The notes below the pieces were generated by a model. That model had not been told where the DNA came from and made no database searches. It saw only the letters and a program-made list of their open reading frames with translations. Made by a program: the position numbers and the translations under genes. Source: Desmonostoc muscorum FACHB-395 (GTDB lineage Bacteria; Cyanobacteriota; Cyanobacteriia; Cyanobacteriales; Nostocaceae). From it: 64,000 nt of DNA. The DNA is taken from assembly GCF_014698035.1 (NCBI RefSeq), contig NZ_JACJSF010000018.1, positions 62,001 through 126,000 of the forward strand, in the 5' to 3' direction. Position 1 is the stretch's first letter. The number at the start of each line of letters is the position of its first letter. Below are positions 42,310 through 50,832 of the stretch, piece after piece.

Positions 42310-43809
42310 TTAACGAATGCGACAAAATTTGCGATCGTTATCATTTTCAGGATATTGCCAAGAATAGGCAAAATGGCTAACTCCCTTCAGTTGAGGGGAA
42401 AATTTGCGAAGTGCCTCCATTTGCACTTCTAAGGATGGACGATTACTAACCGATTCTCCCCATTTGCCAGCTAAAGCTGGAATCACTTTAGTACCTGGTT
42501 TTGTCATACTCAAAACCCGTTGCACTTGCGCCACAATACAACTGACATTACCGCAATTCCCATAAGACATGGGATGCCACTCTAATGTAGCGGGGAAGCG
42601 ATCCCAAGGTTGTAAGCGAGAATCATACCCTTGTCCTACAGTTTGGTTGCCATCAGGGAAAAACACTACTCCCGTGGAAACTCCTTGCTGCTTTGCTGGG
42701 TAACTGGCTATATTGACAAAATCTAGAATTCCTTGCATAGCGTGAGCAACTGCTAACTGCCACAATTCCCATTGCAAAAGTGGTTGTCTGTCGGTTGCAG
42801 ACAGAATTGATTTTTGCGCTGCTGGGGGAATGCGTCCTTGCCAGAGAGGTTCCCCTTCTTGGGGATAAAGTTTATCAATTTCCGCGATATCTCCGGCGGT
42901 GACATATCCCTTGCTCAAATAGCGTCGAATTAAGTCCAGTCCTTTGTAATTCAGTGCCCGTTTAAATAAAGCTTCTTGAATTGCAGGACTAAATAGCCAT
43001 AAATCTGAAACTTTGGTGGCGATGGAATCACTTCCTGCTTGTCGGGGATAGCGCACATAGTCTAATAGCAAGCCATCTGGACGACGGCGCAAAACTTCTT
43101 TTACTAATTGGTTGTAATCGCTTTTTGCTTGCGAGTTGTAGGGGTCGATAAATACTTGAGAGCCGTTATCTACCACATATAGGCTCGTTTGACCTTTGCC
43201 ATTGCGAGCGATCGCACTTTCTCTATCTCGTCGCTGGGCGTAAGTATAGCCGAAATTGTTAGTAAACATCCAGGCGTAGACTTTCAAACCACGTTGCCGA
43301 CCTTTTTGAATTGCTGTGGCGAGTATATCGATGTTTTCTGTCCCTGGAGTGCGAATTATAGAAGGCCAAGCCGTCGGGTTAGCTTTTGCTGGCAATAATA
43401 CCTGTCCGTCGTAAAATACTTCCAAATAAACCTGGTTATAGCCACGGTTGACAATCCGATCCATAATCTGGTCGATTATTCCTGGCTGAATGTCACAGGG
43501 ATACAAGCGTAACCAGACAGCTTGGATTTGTGGCCAAGTGCGAGTGCGGCACTGCTGTAATTCCTGTGCTTGTTTTTTGATTAAGTTTTGGTAGCGGGTT
43601 TGGGCATCTTGATTGCCTTTAAGAGCTGATAAACGTAAGTTTTCTTTTTCTTTCGCCGCCGGCGATGATAACTGACAATATTGGGTTACTTGCGCCCTGG
43701 CTGGTTCGGTTCCAAAATTGGGTAGCAACGAACTAGTAGTGAAAAGAACAGCAAATATACGCCGCCAAAATAATGTTGATCTTGCAACGCTTAAAGAATG
43801 GTTAGACAT
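42310..43809 (-). CDS. Exported family-10-like glycoside hydrolase (GHL10/DUF187-type)
   Basis: The 499-residue protein has a signal peptide (RRIFAVLFTTSSLLPNFGTEPARA, about residues 16-39) and a (beta/alpha)8 domain of the GHL10 type: IQAVWLRLYPCDI, NQVYLEVFYDGQVLLPA, RGLKVYAWMFTNNFGYTYAQ, VFIDPYNSQAKSDYNQLVKEVLRRRPDGLLLDYVRYPR, and a later YNCGNVSC-type segment. It probably acts on polysaccharide or glycans in the periplasm or cell wall; the substrate is unknown. Confidence 0.85.
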   Translation of the reverse strand: MSNHSLSVARSTLFWRRIFAVLFTTSSLLPNFGTEPARAQVTQYCQLSSPAAKEKENLRLSALKGNQDAQTRYQNLIKKQAQELQQCRTRTWPQIQAVWLRLYPCDIQPGIIDQIMDRIVNRGYNQVYLEVFYDGQVLLPAKANPTAWPSIIRTPGTENIDILATAIQKGRQRGLKVYAWMFTNNFGYTYAQRRDRESAIARNGKGQTSLYVVDNGSQVFIDPYNSQAKSDYNQLVKEVLRRRPDGLLLDYVRYPRQAGSDSIATKVSDLWLFSPAIQEALFKRALNYKGLDLIRRYLSKGYVTAGDIAEIDKLYPQEGEPLWQGRIPPAAQKSILSATDRQPLLQWELWQLAVAHAMQGILDFVNIASYPAKQQGVSTGVVFFPDGNQTVGQGYDSRLQPWDRFPATLEWHPMSYGNCGNVSCIVAQVQRVLSMTKPGTKVIPALAGKWGESVSNRPSLEVQMEALRKFSPQLKGVSHFAYSWQYPENDNDRKFCRIR

Positions 43810-44257
43810 ATCTACCAGTAGATGGACACAATAATCATCGACCCCAATTTAGATAATCGTAGGTAATGTGTATCGAATTATATAAGTAAGCAGCAAGGGT
43901 TTAAAACCTATTTTTTCAAGACTGCCTAAGCCCTATTTGTGTTGCCGCATTTTTTTATAAAGACATAAACGCATATAAGGAAGTATAAAACATCTGAATA
44001 CAAAGCAAGTTTAGTCTACTATTGGGTAGATTGCGCCTCTACCTTAGTTAGTGAAATTCTGCCAAAGCCAGTAGTTTTTTTGAAACAAGAATAGGTTGAC
44101 TTTTAGCTCTTGTCATTAGCCACATCTTTTCAATCTCTGGCTTCGTTGATCCAGTTTGCTACTTTATAGCTATATTGCTAAAAGCTACATTAACGATTTT
44201 TGAATGTGTTGCTGAGTATGCTTCTTATACAATTCTTACCCTAGAAGGAATTTTAAT
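43810..44257. other. Divergent intergenic region
   Basis: About 450 bp between the glycoside hydrolase and the binding protein. No gene, repeat or clear operator was recognised. Confidence 0.5.
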
Positions 44258-45193
44258 ATGCATCGTCGTTGGCTCTTATCTGCTTTAGCACTTTTGATGA
44301 GTATAGTTTTAGCTGCTTGCACGACTGCAACCACTCAGCAGTCACAAATAAAAGTCACAAACCTTACTGAGACAATAAACGCAAATTCTCAACAACTACC
44401 AACAGGATTGGTAAAAAGAGTTGTTGCTCTTTCTTCTCTTTCTGCGGATATCATCTCTCGACTTAATTCAAGCAAAATTGTCGGAATCACTGGTAGTAAA
44501 TTATTTAAGAATGACTCAAAATTCAAAGATATTCCCCGTGTTAGTGAAGGACAAAGCCCGCCCAATTTAGAGAAAATAGTAGCACTCAAACCAGATTTAG
44601 TTATTGGTGCAGAAGGTTTTTCTAACATCCCAATTCAAAAACTTCAGCAGCTAGGAATTAATACCTTTCTTACTAAGGTGAATAACTGGGAATCTCTAGA
44701 AGAACTTACTAAAACCCTTGCTAAAAAAATTGATGCCGATCCTCTGCCTTTGTTAAATCGTTATAAAACTTTCTTGCCAGAAAAGCCAACTCAGGGTTTT
44801 TCTACTCTAGCGCTGGTTAGTCGTCAGCCAATTTTAGCACCGAATAAAAATAGTTGGGCCGGGGATTTGTTGGCAAAATTTCAGGCGATAAATATAGCAG
44901 CAGATTTACAAGGAAAGAGTCCAATTGGTGGTTATGTGACGCTTTCTGCTGAGAAAGTTTTAGAAGCAAATCCAGAGGTGATAATTTTGGTTAATCCCCC
45001 ACAAGGGAATTCAGAAGCAGCACTTTTAGATTCACTGAAGAAGGAAGCTTTTTGGCAGCAACTACAAGCAACTAAAAATAACCGAGTTTATGTGTTTGAC
45101 TATTTTGGTTTGGTGAATCCGGGTAGTATAGATGCAATTGAAAAGGCTTGTCAGCAGCTTAAGCAAGTGTTGTTTGCACCACAGGGCACTTAG
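44258..45193 (+). CDS. Lipoprotein substrate-binding protein of BtuF/FecB type
   Basis: The 311-residue protein has a lipoprotein signal with lipobox LAAC at about residues 18-21 and the helical-backbone metal-receptor fold: RVVALSSLSADIISRLN, VSEGQSPPNLEKIVALKPDLVIG, NPEVIILVNPP. Such proteins bind iron chelates, haem or corrinoids and deliver them to an ABC importer. No permease or ATPase gene is adjacent, so it is an orphan here. The neighbouring FTR1 iron cluster suggests an iron link, but this is by position only. Confidence 0.88.
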   Translation: MHRRWLLSALALLMSIVLAACTTATTQQSQIKVTNLTETINANSQQLPTGLVKRVVALSSLSADIISRLNSSKIVGITGSKLFKNDSKFKDIPRVSEGQSPPNLEKIVALKPDLVIGAEGFSNIPIQKLQQLGINTFLTKVNNWESLEELTKTLAKKIDADPLPLLNRYKTFLPEKPTQGFSTLALVSRQPILAPNKNSWAGDLLAKFQAINIAADLQGKSPIGGYVTLSAEKVLEANPEVIILVNPPQGNSEAALLDSLKKEAFWQQLQATKNNRVYVFDYFGLVNPGSIDAIEKACQQLKQVLFAPQGT

Positions 45194-45248
45194 TTGAATT
45201 AAATATAATTAGTAATCTTAATTTAATTTATGAAAATTGTAAGGCTTC

Positions 45249-45423
45249 AGAACCCCGACTTATTTAATAACACCGTGTGCAACTTTCTCTCAGACCTAAC
45301 CCCCAACCCCTTCCCTACAAGGGAAGGGGAGCAAGAATCAAAGCCTCTCTCCCTGTGGGGGAGAGGAATGGAAGTGGGGTTCTAAAGATAAGTTGCACAT
45401 CGCGTTTAATAAATCGGGGTTCT
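45249..45423. mobile_element. MITE-like element with long inverted ends (175 bp)
   Basis: The left end AGAACCCCGACTTATT ... GTGTGCAACTT is matched, inverted, by AAGTTGCACA ... AATAAATCGGGGTTCT at the right end (about 36 nt each, imperfect). Inside are the common cyanobacterial hairpin CCCCTTCCCTACAAGGGAAG and CTCTCCCTGTGGGGGAGAG. No coding capacity. Confidence 0.6.
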
Positions 45424-45437
45424 AGTTGTTTGTGCTT

Positions 45438-46406
45438 TTAATCTTTTGCAGAACTAATCGGTTTTTGACCAAAGGGGATATTTTTTTTACGTTCAGGAGA
45501 AGCACCTCCAAGACTACGGAAATACAGTCCTCCAATGGTGAGTAAGAACGTCACATATCCCACTGCTTGCACAAGATAGAGATTGTCTCTGTAACCAAAT
45601 AAAGATTTGAGAATAATGCCCGGAAACTGTTCGTCAGGCAAGATTGTGGAAGTATTTGAAACCATTGGCCCCAAAATACAGGAGTGGACTTTTGTAAAAC
45701 GTTCGTAATAGAAACAAAAGCTTTCTGTGGAACGACTGCTAAGGGCAAGGTTAGCCACAGCTTCGTCAAAGTGTTTCAAGCTTGAAACTACCAACCCAGC
45801 CACAATCAACACTAAGAAAACGCCCATTACCTGGAAAAACTGGCGGATGTTAATTTTGACACCCCATTTAAATAGCAGCACTCCAATAGCAGTTGCCGCT
45901 ACCAAACCACCAATAGCACCCAATGCTGGCATTAATCCCTGTTGAAAATTAGCAGCAACGAACAGAACAGTTTCAAAGCCTTCACGGACAACGGCAATTA
46001 AAATTAAAGTAAAAACACCCCAGCCAGCATTTGAGTTTTGTGTCAGCGCTTCTGTTACTGCTCCCTCAACTGTAGCTTTCATGAATCTGGCTTGTTTAGT
46101 CATCCAGATTAGCATCCAACTGAGCATTGCGATCGCTAATACGCTAAATACACCTTCCAAGGCTGGCTCAACTACCGAGGTGTATTGAGGATTCGCTGCT
46201 CCCAATATTTGAATTACCCAACTGAATAGCACACCTATAAAAGCACTGACAACAATGCCAACGCCGATACCAGCATATACCCAAGAGTTGAGTCGGGATT
46301 GTTTAGCTTTTTTTAGCAAAGCTAGCACAATACCAACAACTAGGGCAGCTTCTACTCCTTCTCGGAGCGTTATTACAAAAGTAGGTAGAGCAGTACTAAA
46401 ATCCAT
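45438..46406 (-). CDS. FTR1-family iron permease
   Basis: The 322-residue protein has about seven membrane helices and two REXXE iron-binding motifs, REGVE at 15-19 and REGFE at 141-145, the signature of FTR1/EfeU permeases. It takes ferric iron released by a ferroxidase across the membrane. AAGGAAA precedes the ATG. It is the last gene of a minus-strand series with a ferritin-like protein, a lipoprotein and a multicopper oxidase. A periplasmic-facing insertion follows the fifth helix (SSRSTESFCFYYERFTKVHS). Confidence 0.93.
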   Translation of the reverse strand: MDFSTALPTFVITLREGVEAALVVGIVLALLKKAKQSRLNSWVYAGIGVGIVVSAFIGVLFSWVIQILGAANPQYTSVVEPALEGVFSVLAIAMLSWMLIWMTKQARFMKATVEGAVTEALTQNSNAGWGVFTLILIAVVREGFETVLFVAANFQQGLMPALGAIGGLVAATAIGVLLFKWGVKINIRQFFQVMGVFLVLIVAGLVVSSLKHFDEAVANLALSSRSTESFCFYYERFTKVHSCILGPMVSNTSTILPDEQFPGIILKSLFGYRDNLYLVQAVGYVTFLLTIGGLYFRSLGGASPERKKNIPFGQKPISSAKD

Positions 46407-46528
46407 CTTTTTTCCTTTGTCTTTTGTCTTTTGTCATTAGTCAGTTGTCCTACCCTGCGGGTTCGCCCTTGGCGTTCTCGAAGAGTAGCCGCTGGCGCGT
46501 CTATGTCATTTGAATTTGTTTTTGACTA

Positions 46529-46576
46529 GTGACCAATGACTAATGACTAATGACTAATGACTAATGACTAATGACT
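46529..46576. repeat. 7-bp tandem repeat (CTAATGA)
   Basis: About six copies of ACTAATG in tandem between FTR1 and the ferritin-like gene. Heptameric short tandem repeats are common in Nostocales. A dispersed GC-rich repeat (GGGTTCGCCCTTGGCG) lies 60 bp away. Confidence 0.85.
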
Positions 46577-46577
46577 A

Positions 46578-47012
46578 TTAGCTAAAATCGCGTAGCATCT
46601 TTTTCAGTTCGAGATTATGCATCTCTTCTTGTCCAATCATACCGCGAGCGAATTCTTCAAGATAAATACTAGCATTGGTGACAGTTTCGAGCAGATTTTT
46701 ATACAGATCCAATGCCTTTTTTTCGTGAGATAAGCTTTCTTCCAAGATATCCTTGACTTTATGCTGGTAAGTTTCTTCCATTGGGGCAATTTTCAGGGAG
46801 GGATGCCCATCTAAACCGGTGAGAATTTCTCCTACTTGTTCAGCATGAAGTAAAGACTCGCTTGCCTGTGCTTTGAAAAAAGCCACAATTGGAATACGGT
46901 TAGGGCCAGTCACCATCAAAGAATAATGTGTATAACGCACTACTCCTGCTAGTTCAAATTCCATGATGGCGTTTAGCAAGTCGATAGTCTTTTTATAGTC
47001 AAGTTCTTGCAT
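46578..47012 (-). CDS. Ferritin-like (bacterioferritin-type) protein
   Basis: The 144-residue four-helix protein has carboxylate and histidine ligands in the ferritin arrangement: NAIMEFELAGVVRYTHYS, ASESLLHAEQVGEI, EESLSHEKKALDLY and ARGMIGQEEMHNLELKKML. It may store iron or act as a di-iron oxidase next to the FTR1 permease. It is shorter than canonical bacterioferritin and haem ligation is not evident. It is flanked by FTR1 downstream and the lipoprotein gene upstream on the same strand. Confidence 0.88.
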   Translation of the reverse strand: MQELDYKKTIDLLNAIMEFELAGVVRYTHYSLMVTGPNRIPIVAFFKAQASESLLHAEQVGEILTGLDGHPSLKIAPMEETYQHKVKDILEESLSHEKKALDLYKNLLETVTNASIYLEEFARGMIGQEEMHNLELKKMLRDFS

Positions 47013-47199
47013 CAGTTCTTAGTTCAAGTAACGAATGGAGTGTAATTAGGTAGAAGTTAGGAGTGAGGAGTGAGGAGTTGGAAGTCAAGAGTTAGCAAAT
47101 CGGGATTCTTAACTCAAGATTCTTAATTCATAACCCCTAACTCTTAACGATTTCATCATTTTAAACTCCTTCGCATCAGCTTTCCATTAAAACAAAGTG

Positions 47200-48237
47200 T
47201 TATCGCTGTGCTTGGGTATTGGATTTGTCGACTACTTTTTGAGAGTTTTCCTCAATGGTTTTCACCAGCTTGGTGACATCACTAGGTGTTTTAACTGCTT
47301 TTGCTGGTGGGATGGCGGCGGGCCAAACTTTTATTAGTTCAGCGAAACTAGAATCGATCGCTTTGTGCGCTTCGGGATCTGCTTGAGCTACTTGACTAGA
47401 AATTCCTTTGTATAAATCATTGGCATAAAAGACAAAACCACGGGAGTCTTGATACTCAATTGGCGCGGTTATTTTGCCATTTGCGATCGCAGCGCCATAT
47501 TCGGAGTTAGCTGAATCTAGCAGTTCGTTAATTACCTGTAGCACAAATCCTGGTTTTGAGCGTTGAGCTTCTGGCAAAGCTGCGATCGCTCCGTCAACTG
47601 CTTGCACTGAAGAAGTAAAATTAGTTTTAACTTTGCTATCCTTCGGACTAGATTTTACTAAATCTTGCAAACTCACTAATGTTGTTTTAAATTCTTTGAC
47701 TTTGCGCTCATTTAATTGGTCTTCTACATCAACATAAATTTCCTCAACAGGATGTCCAATATGAGGTTCTGCTTGTTTTGGCTGATTCTGATCTAGCAGT
47801 TCTCGTGCTACCAAAAGATGCCCTTTCATTAAGCCCAATTTACTCATGTAGTCAACATCTTTTGCCTCACCAGTGAGTGCTACTTCTTGAACACCAACCT
47901 GGTCTTTAATTTGGTCAAATTGTTCTTGAGTAATTACTTTTTTAGTAACTAAATCTTCTGGGCTGCCATAAGGACGACCTGCCTGGATTTTGTTAGATAA
48001 AGCTGGAACACCTAGTTTGGCTTCAAACTTATCTAATTCTGACAAGATAGCAGTGTTAATGTTAATTTTTTCTTTGCTACCATGACCACTATGACTGTTA
48101 TTACTGACTGCCTCTGTAGCTGGAGTACTAACAACTGGTGCTGATGGATTTTCTGCGGTTGGTGTACTGCTACAGGAACTCAAGGTAATTATTGCCGCTG
48201 TTGCAACAGTTAAGCAGATATAACGAAGTTTTATCAT
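47200..48237 (-). CDS. Lipoprotein with helix-hairpin-helix segment and imelysin/EfeO-like helical domain
   Basis: The 345-residue protein has a lipoprotein signal (LSSCSS, lipobox about residue 20), a histidine-containing linker (SNNSHSGHGSKEK), a helix-hairpin-helix-like segment (ININTAILSELDKFEAKLGVPALSNKI) and a long helical C-terminal domain with histidines (EPHIGHPVEEIYVDVEDQL). The domain reminds me of EfeO/imelysin iron-binding proteins, but the assignment is tentative. GAGGAG precedes the ATG. It lies between the multicopper oxidase and the ferritin-like gene and may pass iron to FTR1. Confidence 0.75.
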   Translation of the reverse strand: MIKLRYICLTVATAAIITLSSCSSTPTAENPSAPVVSTPATEAVSNNSHSGHGSKEKININTAILSELDKFEAKLGVPALSNKIQAGRPYGSPEDLVTKKVITQEQFDQIKDQVGVQEVALTGEAKDVDYMSKLGLMKGHLLVARELLDQNQPKQAEPHIGHPVEEIYVDVEDQLNERKVKEFKTTLVSLQDLVKSSPKDSKVKTNFTSSVQAVDGAIAALPEAQRSKPGFVLQVINELLDSANSEYGAAIANGKITAPIEYQDSRGFVFYANDLYKGISSQVAQADPEAHKAIDSSFAELIKVWPAAIPPAKAVKTPSDVTKLVKTIEENSQKVVDKSNTQAQR

Positions 48238-48402
48238 TTTTGCTCCTCACACAAATAAAAAGGTATTAATTGAAACATCTCAAACTATTAGTAGAAGCTA
48301 GTTTGTTTGACACGTTGTAGTAGACTTTACTTTGACATATAATGACAGTTTTTATCAACTAGTTGAACTAAAATTTTAATAAATTAATGACAAATTATTT
48401 AT

Positions 48403-49428
48403 TTAAGACTTTTTAACAGTATTTTGAGAGTTACTCTCAGTAAGTACTTCAAATTGACCCATGCAACCGTTTTCTGCGATCGCATCCTGATGGGGATGGA
48501 ACATATACTTACCTGGATAGCGAAAAGCAAATTCCAAGATGTGCCTTTCTGCTACACCCATCGTAATCACATCAGTTTTCTCGCTAGGAGTCATACTCAT
48601 GCCATAGCGATAGACATCAAAGAAGTTGGCATGGAGATGAAAAGTCACTGCTGGATCGTATTCAATGATGTTGAGGACATACAGCCTAATCAACTGATCT
48701 TTGTAAATAGGAATGGGATTATGCATGTAATAGTGCGGCAGACCATTGAAGGCATAATAATCGTTATGGCTATCATCATTCACGTCATACCCACCCATCA
48801 CTAGTACAATCTCATCAGCCGGGGGACGGGGAGTAGGTGGATCGATGATAAACATCCCGTACAGTCCCTTAGCAATGTGACGGGTGACTGGTTCAATATG
48901 GCAGTGGTACAGGTGTACACCATAAGGTTCAGCATCAAATTCATAAATTGTGGCGCTACCATTGCTGATTGGGCGAACACCATCCATTTCCGCCGGATGA
49001 ACCCCATGAAAATGCAAAGAATGAGAATGTCCCGCGTTATTGAGAAATAGTATCCGAATGCGATCGCCCTGTTTAGCCCGTAGCGTTGGGCCTGGTATGC
49101 GACCATTTAAGTCCCAGATGTTGTAAGAGACAGCACTATTGAGCTTTATGATGGAAGTACCAGCAGTTAGCTGAAATTCACGGATAGTCCGCCCATTTTC
49201 TTGCTTTAGCGTTCCATAATCAAAATCCCTTAACATCTTCATCGGGTTAGTAACATCGTCTGGTGCTTCCATGTTGAATGGTGGCACTTTAACGACTGAC
49301 TTACTTTGTAGATTTAGCATCTGCCAAAGTCCAGCTGCACCAGTCACTCCAGCACCTGCTAGTCCCAGCTTCAATAATTGACGGCGGCTCCAAGGCTTTC
49401 CGTTACCTAGAACGAAGTTGTTGGGCAT
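48403..49428 (-). CDS. Two-domain multicopper oxidase, TAT-exported (putative ferroxidase)
   Basis: The 341-residue protein starts with a twin-arginine signal (SRRQLLK at 14-20). Domain 1 has SLHFHGVH (138-144) and HLYHCHIEPVTRH with Cys176, His184 and Met192 as type 1 copper ligands. Domain 2 has HLHANFF (about 264) and HPHQ (311-314) but no cysteine. So type 1 copper lies in domain 1 and the trinuclear site is shared, as in some two-domain laccases. Position next to FTR1 favours ferroxidase activity in the periplasm. A Fur-box match lies upstream. Confidence 0.87.
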   Translation of the reverse strand: MPNNFVLGNGKPWSRRQLLKLGLAGAGVTGAAGLWQMLNLQSKSVVKVPPFNMEAPDDVTNPMKMLRDFDYGTLKQENGRTIREFQLTAGTSIIKLNSAVSYNIWDLNGRIPGPTLRAKQGDRIRILFLNNAGHSHSLHFHGVHPAEMDGVRPISNGSATIYEFDAEPYGVHLYHCHIEPVTRHIAKGLYGMFIIDPPTPRPPADEIVLVMGGYDVNDDSHNDYYAFNGLPHYYMHNPIPIYKDQLIRLYVLNIIEYDPAVTFHLHANFFDVYRYGMSMTPSEKTDVITMGVAERHILEFAFRYPGKYMFHPHQDAIAENGCMGQFEVLTESNSQNTVKKS

Positions 49429-49500
49429 GACATTTAGTTACGGTTAGCACCAAAAAAGAATTGCAAATCTTTTGCAATTGCTTTTAAAGCTTAGAGGAAT

Positions 49501-49515
49501 TAATAATCATTGTCA
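49501..49515. promoter_or_regulatory. Predicted Fur box upstream of the multicopper oxidase gene
   Basis: On the minus strand TGACAATGATTATTA matches the 7-1-7 Fur consensus TGATAATNATTATCA at 12 of 14 defined positions. It lies 73-87 bp before the oxidase start codon. This fits repression by Fur with iron, the usual control of iron-uptake genes. Confidence 0.65.
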
Positions 49516-50139
49516 ATAATTTTATAGTGCTTAAAAACTGTTATTTAGATTGCTAAATCTAGATCAAGCTAGAATCAGTCTTTAAAAATTCTAGCCGAGC
49601 TTGCTTTATTTAAACGGTATTATTACGTTTAGTCATGTATAAATTATGTTTGGCAAAAACTAACTGTTTTATACCTATTCCTGATATGCTTATTGCTTTA
49701 GCAATGCCTATAGTGCAAACAATGAGTATAATAGCATCTTGGATATAGACACAAGCAAGCAAATATCGGTAATTAGTAGTGTATTTAATTGGCTTAGAGA
49801 TAACATCAATTACATTTCAAGGAATTTTGGATGCTTGGTAACATGAGCATTTTTGATTTTTAATTTTAATCTGTTACCTTCGTGTTATCAGCTTTGAAAA
49901 TGCCGTCATTCAAATCTATGTGTCATTCTTTTGTTATTTGTATGGATTTTATGTGGAGATTTCTACATCCTGATGAGCCGATGTTCAAAGGATAGTATAG
50001 TATTCACTAAAGTCGAATTACACAATACATTTGATACACACTTGTCAAATACAAAGTTGATCGTATATCTTTTTCCAATCAAGTGGCATCATGCCTTTTG
50101 ATTGATAAATTACCCAAATTAATTACTAGGAGGTCAAAA
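49516..50139. other. Divergent intergenic region, oxidase/CbtB
   Basis: About 620 bp between divergent metal-related genes. No gene was recognised and no cobalamin riboswitch signature was seen before cbtB. The Fur box lies at its left end. Confidence 0.5.
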
Positions 50140-50331
50140 ATGACTACTTTTTCTCAAATGTCAGTATTGCAGAAAACCGCAGGTATTACCTTATCCAAGC
50201 CTGTGCAGGTAACACTTTATATGGTGCTATCTTCTTTAGTTATCTGGACTGTTTTGTTCTCCACCTATCCTGCGGTTCATAACACAGCACACTCAGCGCG
50301 TCACCATACATTAGGCGTTGCATGTCACTAA
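50140..50331 (+). CDS. CbtB-like metal (cobalt) transport subunit
   Basis: The 63-residue protein has one membrane helix (VTLYMVLSSLVIWTVLFSTYPAV) followed by HNTAHSARHHTLGVACH, the CbtB pattern of H-x3-H-x2-R-H and terminal C-H. A perfect AGGAGG at 50128-50133 fixes the ATG at 50140. CbtB is usually paired with the larger CbtA permease, which is not seen here. The metal may therefore not be cobalt. Confidence 0.85.
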   Translation: MTTFSQMSVLQKTAGITLSKPVQVTLYMVLSSLVIWTVLFSTYPAVHNTAHSARHHTLGVACH

Positions 50332-50533
50332 ATTATCATAATCCCAAGATTTTTTAGGTGAATGAAAAACTTTGCTAGTTAACAGAACAAAGTTACAACG
50401 CTAAAATATCGCAGGTTTCGCACCAGTGTTTTTGCTTGGAAATAACTTTTAGGTAATGTAGAGATGCTTTTTTCATCTCCATATTACATTAACTGTATTT
50501 TTGGCGTTGCTGATTAGATATCTGAATCTTAGT

Positions 50534-50562
50534 GTAGAGACGTTGCATTGCAACGTCTCTAC
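50534..50562. repeat. 29-bp palindrome of the GTAGAGACG family
   Basis: Fourteen-nt arms GTAGAGACGTTGCA and complement around a single T. It shares GTAGAGACG with the palindrome at 24467-24494. Confidence 0.8.
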
Positions 50563-50731
50563 AAGGGTTTTGAAATCACGCAAAATCATTTTCATACCTG
50601 AATCCAGCAACGCCGTATTTCTGATGATGTCTGAATTTATCAATAATTCTTTTACTTACTAATAAAAATCTGGAGTAATTTTCATCCACTGCTATTAAGA
50701 TTTACAGCGATTTTCAGGTAAATAGATCATA

Positions 50732-50761
50732 AGTAGGGGCGCAAGACCTTGCACCCCTACT
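50732..50761. repeat. Hairpin repeat AGTAGGGGCGCAAG...
   Basis: AGTAGGGGCGCAAG and TTGCACCCCTACT pair around ACC. Related to the hairpin at 13239-13268. Confidence 0.6.
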
Positions 50762-50832
50762 ACGACGGATATGGTTCATATATGCTGTAAGTTGTAAAAA
50801 GTACAAAAGTTTCACATTTACCGTAAGTTTTT

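Larger units (their letters stand above)
50332..50832. other. Intergenic region with palindromic repeats
   Basis: About 500 bp. It contains palindromes at 50534-50562 and 50732-50761 and a GTTGCTGATTAG/GCAACGCC repeat fragment. No gene recognised. Confidence 0.55.

Noticed and set aside
46410..46577. Separate promoter/Fur box directly before FTR1
   Set aside because: The interval holds a dispersed GC repeat and the 7-bp tandem repeat but no Fur-like sequence.
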